This document shows, one piece after another, positions 6,084 to 7,911 of a DNA stretch of 7,911 bases (positions within the stretch are counted from its first letter, which is position 1; every line of letters starts with the position of its first letter). The position numbers and the translations under genes are program-made. The notes under the pieces were generated by a model. That model was given only the letters and a program-made list of their open reading frames with translations. It was not told the origin of the DNA and ran no database searches. The DNA is from CAYVUB01 sp964454675 (GTDB taxonomy: Bacteria; Bacteroidota; Bacteroidia; Flavobacteriales; Flavobacteriaceae), in assembly GCA_964454675.1 (NCBI GenBank), contig CAYVUB010000055.1, positions 1 to 7,911 on the forward strand. Reading direction: 5' to 3'.

Positions 6084-7823
6084 TTATTCTAACCAAGTCA
6101 AATCCTTAATTCTATTCGCAATTAGTTTGTGTTTAATTCTCTTATTTATTGCGTGCTCAATTGTTTTTAACACAACAGTTGTTCCTTCAGTAGACACTCT
6201 CTCTTTACTCGAAATCGAATGAAAATATCTTATTACATTAAAAATGTTTTCTTCTCCATCTTGCAGAGATTGTTCCATATCTTGAAAATCAGAAACATTA
6301 ATTATTGTTAGTGGCATAATTTTATGAATCTCATTTTCAATCTCGATATTTTCATCGATTAAAATTTGTTCAAATTTTTGTTTAAAAACAAAAGAAGCTA
6401 AACCAGAACTAAAGATAGGGTCATTTACAACTAGTACAGGAAATAACTTTACTTTGCGATTAAAGTTGAACGACATATCATCAATAAACTTTTTGTAATT
6501 GTGAAATAGCTTTACTGTTTTGATTGTCAATTGGGTTAAACCATAATCTTTATAAAATTTATCAAGATTCAAAGCCTGATAATCAGCAATTGTTTTAACG
6601 GTTTTATAGCCATTAACTACTGGAAGATAATTACTCTTAGCTTCTGCTATTATTATTTTGTTTCTCTCTCTCACATAAAAATCCGCATACTCAACTTCAT
6701 CACGTCCATTTAGTTTAAATTTTAAATCATCGGTTGCTCTTAATACTGTTCTTTTATTGTTTTTAAACGAATTCTTTAATATCTCTTCTAAAAAAGGCTC
6801 AAAAAAGACAGAACCAATGAAATTTCCCCAATCAGTTCTATTACAAATATTTTTAGCTTTTAAATAGTCAAACCAAAAATCATTAATAAACAAAGAATAT
6901 GTTTTTTCGATTAGTAATGTATTGTCAAGAACCAAATATGTAATAATATCTTTCCCGTCTTTTCCAGAATTTTTATATAAAGGACTTTTCTTGATATTCA
7001 AGAATTCAAAAATTTTTAAATCGGTTTTTTCGGGTAGAGGAATGTCTTGATTTTCACTTAATTTATCAAGAATTTTTATTGCATCTTTTTCTGTCTTTTT
7101 TATATTAATATATTGGAACTTTAAGTTTTTATCATAGCTCACGAAATACGAATACATCTGGTTTTTGAAAAAATCATTCATTGATTCCACACCAAAAGTT
7201 TCTTTTAAATAATCTCGTAGATGGTCGCCAAAAGTGTAATCAAGGTCAATAGCTTTAAATAAACTAAATGCTTTAAAAAATAAATTTATAGAATTTGAAG
7301 TTGCATAATATTGATTATGAGGTAATTCTTTAAACATAAAATATTCAAAGAAGTTTTTTCCTAAAGTTTTGTGGTCAACTCCACTATACTCTTGGTCAAA
7401 AAGTAATATGTTTTCATTTACTGAAAGTAAATATTTTAAAATACGCTCTCTTAAATCAATTGTGTATTCTGGTGTTTGCTCGACAAAACCTTCTGTGTCA
7501 ATTACTTCTTGAAAAGCATAAAGACAAGTTACTCTTGAAAATAGATTGTGGTTTGCAGGTGTTCTTAAATACTTTAAAATAAACTGTGGGCAGTTTGATT
7601 GAGATGGATGATTATTATTGTCAAGAAAAAGGACTCTTAAACATTCAATTTGAGTTTCTCGTGAATCATCAAAATAAGATTTGTCGATTGGCTTTAATCT
7701 TGCATTAATAGCAGCTATAGTAGCTAATATTTCCTCTTTCGGTAAAAGTTTAATGATTTCGATGGGATTTTCGGGAATTTCGGAACCATAGAAGTCGGAA
7801 AACTTAATTAAATGTCCCATCAT
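6084..7823 (-). CDS. Uncharacterised protein with PD-(D/E)XK nuclease-like core
   Basis: A 579-aa cytoplasmic-looking protein (no signal peptide or membrane segment). I do not recognise the full-length family. The N-terminal 320 residues are mostly helical with many Leu, Phe and Tyr and no clear motif. From about 335 to 440 the pattern of a PD-(D/E)XK nuclease fold appears: GSVFFEPFLEEIL (337-349) with Glu342 as helix-1 acid, ADFYVRERNKIIIAEAKS (380-397) giving Asp381 and the Glu394-x-Lys396 triad, then a helix. A later hydrophobic strand, LFPVLVVNDP (460-469), fits continuation of an alpha/beta core. Such cores occur in restriction, repair and phage-defence enzymes, but cleavage activity is inferred only from these residues. 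Tandem ATGs (7823 and 7820) are both possible starts. The stop TAA (6086-6084) directly abuts the cassette's inverted repeat. No own promoter was found. Confidence 0.8.
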   Translation of the reverse strand: MMGHLIKFSDFYGSEIPENPIEIIKLLPKEEILATIAAINARLKPIDKSYFDDSRETQIECLRVLFLDNNNHPSQSNCPQFILKYLRTPANHNLFSRVTCLYAFQEVIDTEGFVEQTPEYTIDLRERILKYLLSVNENILLFDQEYSGVDHKTLGKNFFEYFMFKELPHNQYYATSNSINLFFKAFSLFKAIDLDYTFGDHLRDYLKETFGVESMNDFFKNQMYSYFVSYDKNLKFQYINIKKTEKDAIKILDKLSENQDIPLPEKTDLKIFEFLNIKKSPLYKNSGKDGKDIITYLVLDNTLLIEKTYSLFINDFWFDYLKAKNICNRTDWGNFIGSVFFEPFLEEILKNSFKNNKRTVLRATDDLKFKLNGRDEVEYADFYVRERNKIIIAEAKSNYLPVVNGYKTVKTIADYQALNLDKFYKDYGLTQLTIKTVKLFHNYKKFIDDMSFNFNRKVKLFPVLVVNDPIFSSGLASFVFKQKFEQILIDENIEIENEIHKIMPLTIINVSDFQDMEQSLQDGEENIFNVIRYFHSISSKERVSTEGTTVVLKTIEHAINKRIKHKLIANRIKDLTWLE

Positions 7824-7851
7824 AATTTATTCATTTTTTGTTTTCCAGCAT
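7820..7851 (-). promoter_or_regulatory. Chain of two tiny ORFs coupled by ATGA overlaps before the nuclease-like gene
   Basis: On the - strand ATG at 7851 opens MLENKK and stops at TGA (7833-7831), overlapping ATG at 7834. That ATG opens MNKL and stops at TGA (7822-7820), overlapping the gene's ATG at 7823. Two consecutive ATGA overlaps feed ribosomes to the gene start. This could be translational coupling inside the cassette leader, or coincidence in AT-rich DNA. Confidence 0.3.
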
Positions 7852-7858
7852 TGCATAC

Positions 7859-7911
7859 AACACCCAAACTTACGAAACTCTCATAATTTATTCGTAATTT
7901 GTGTTAAATTT
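7859..7911 (-). other. attC-like site of a preceding cassette, cut by the window edge
   Basis: On the - strand: R box ATTTAAC (7909-7903), a full match to RYYYAAC, then a short stem and G^TT (7861-7859) opening cassette 3. On the + strand ACCCAAACTTACGAA (7862-7876) pairs with TTCGTAATTTGT (7891-7902) with three bases bulged out, all on one arm. This mimics the extrahelical bases of attC. The whole site is about 50 bp, close to the smallest known attC sites. It implies another cassette just beyond 7911. The loop also carries TCATAATTTATTC (7881-7893), repeated at 7820-7832. Confidence 0.7.

Larger units (their letters stand above)
5948..7860 (-). mobile_element. Integron-like gene cassette 3 (PD-(D/E)XK-like protein)
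   Basis: A unit of 1913 bp between G^TT points, larger than typical integron cassettes. On the - strand it starts TTGTATGCAATGCT, carries one gene, and ends with R box and attC-like stem. The inverted repeat GTTGTATGCAGTGCT (6069-6083) against AGCATTGCATACAAC (7847-7861) matches at 14 of 15 positions. The R box ATACAAC agrees with the integron consensus RYYYAAC at 6 of 7 positions. Confidence 0.75.

Noticed and set aside
3863..7861. The inverted repeats as transposon ends
   Set aside because: Each gene has different repeats, no transposase or target-site duplication is visible, and palindromes of attC shape separate the units. Cassette boundaries explain more.
1..7911. tRNA or rRNA genes and CRISPR arrays
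   Set aside because: Looked for cloverleaf-type sequences and regularly spaced repeats and found none. The only repeated palindromes are the attC-like sites, each different in sequence.

Overview
The window looks like a chromosomal piece of an AT-rich member of the Bacteroidota. The evidence is the protein style of ThrRS, IF3, bL35 and bL20, a TAnnTTTG-type -7 promoter element before thrS, mostly absent Shine-Dalgarno sequences, and the secreted-protein style of the first accessory gene. No 16S or other taxonomic marker is present, so the assignment is inference.

Left part (1-3626): a divergent promoter region, then the classic translation cluster thrS-infC-rpmI-rplT on the + strand, closed by a strong, probably bidirectional intrinsic terminator. 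infC has no ATG/GTG/TTG at its true N-terminus and most likely starts at ATA (2213). Its conserved N-terminal domain is readable from there. The infC-rpmI and rpmI-rplT gaps hold small palindromes and a 12-bp direct repeat.

Right part (about 3627-7911): three accessory genes, all on the - strand and so convergent with the ribosomal operon. They are (from promoter-distal right to left) a 579-aa protein with a PD-(D/E)XK nuclease-like core, a 261-aa GSR...DxD nucleotidyltransferase, and a secreted protein of unknown function broken by an in-frame TGA. Each gene is bounded by its own 15-bp inverted repeat (13-15 of 15 positions matching), which starts with GTT and ends with AAC and differs from gene to gene. 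Between genes lie 50-130-bp imperfect palindromes with asymmetric unpaired positions. Two of the three stop codons lie inside the repeat and the third lies directly beside it.

This is the layout of integron gene cassettes: G^TT start, one gene, R box ending in AAC, folded attC, next G^TT. Read on the - strand, the array runs from beyond the right edge (a fourth attC-like site is cut at 7911) towards the rplT terminator, where it ends in a degenerate, AT-rich stretch. No integrase is in the window, so this is either the distal end of a sedentary integron or an integrase-less cassette cluster. The array is the most interesting thing here. The two intact cassette genes have nucleic-acid-enzyme signatures whose cellular role is unknown.
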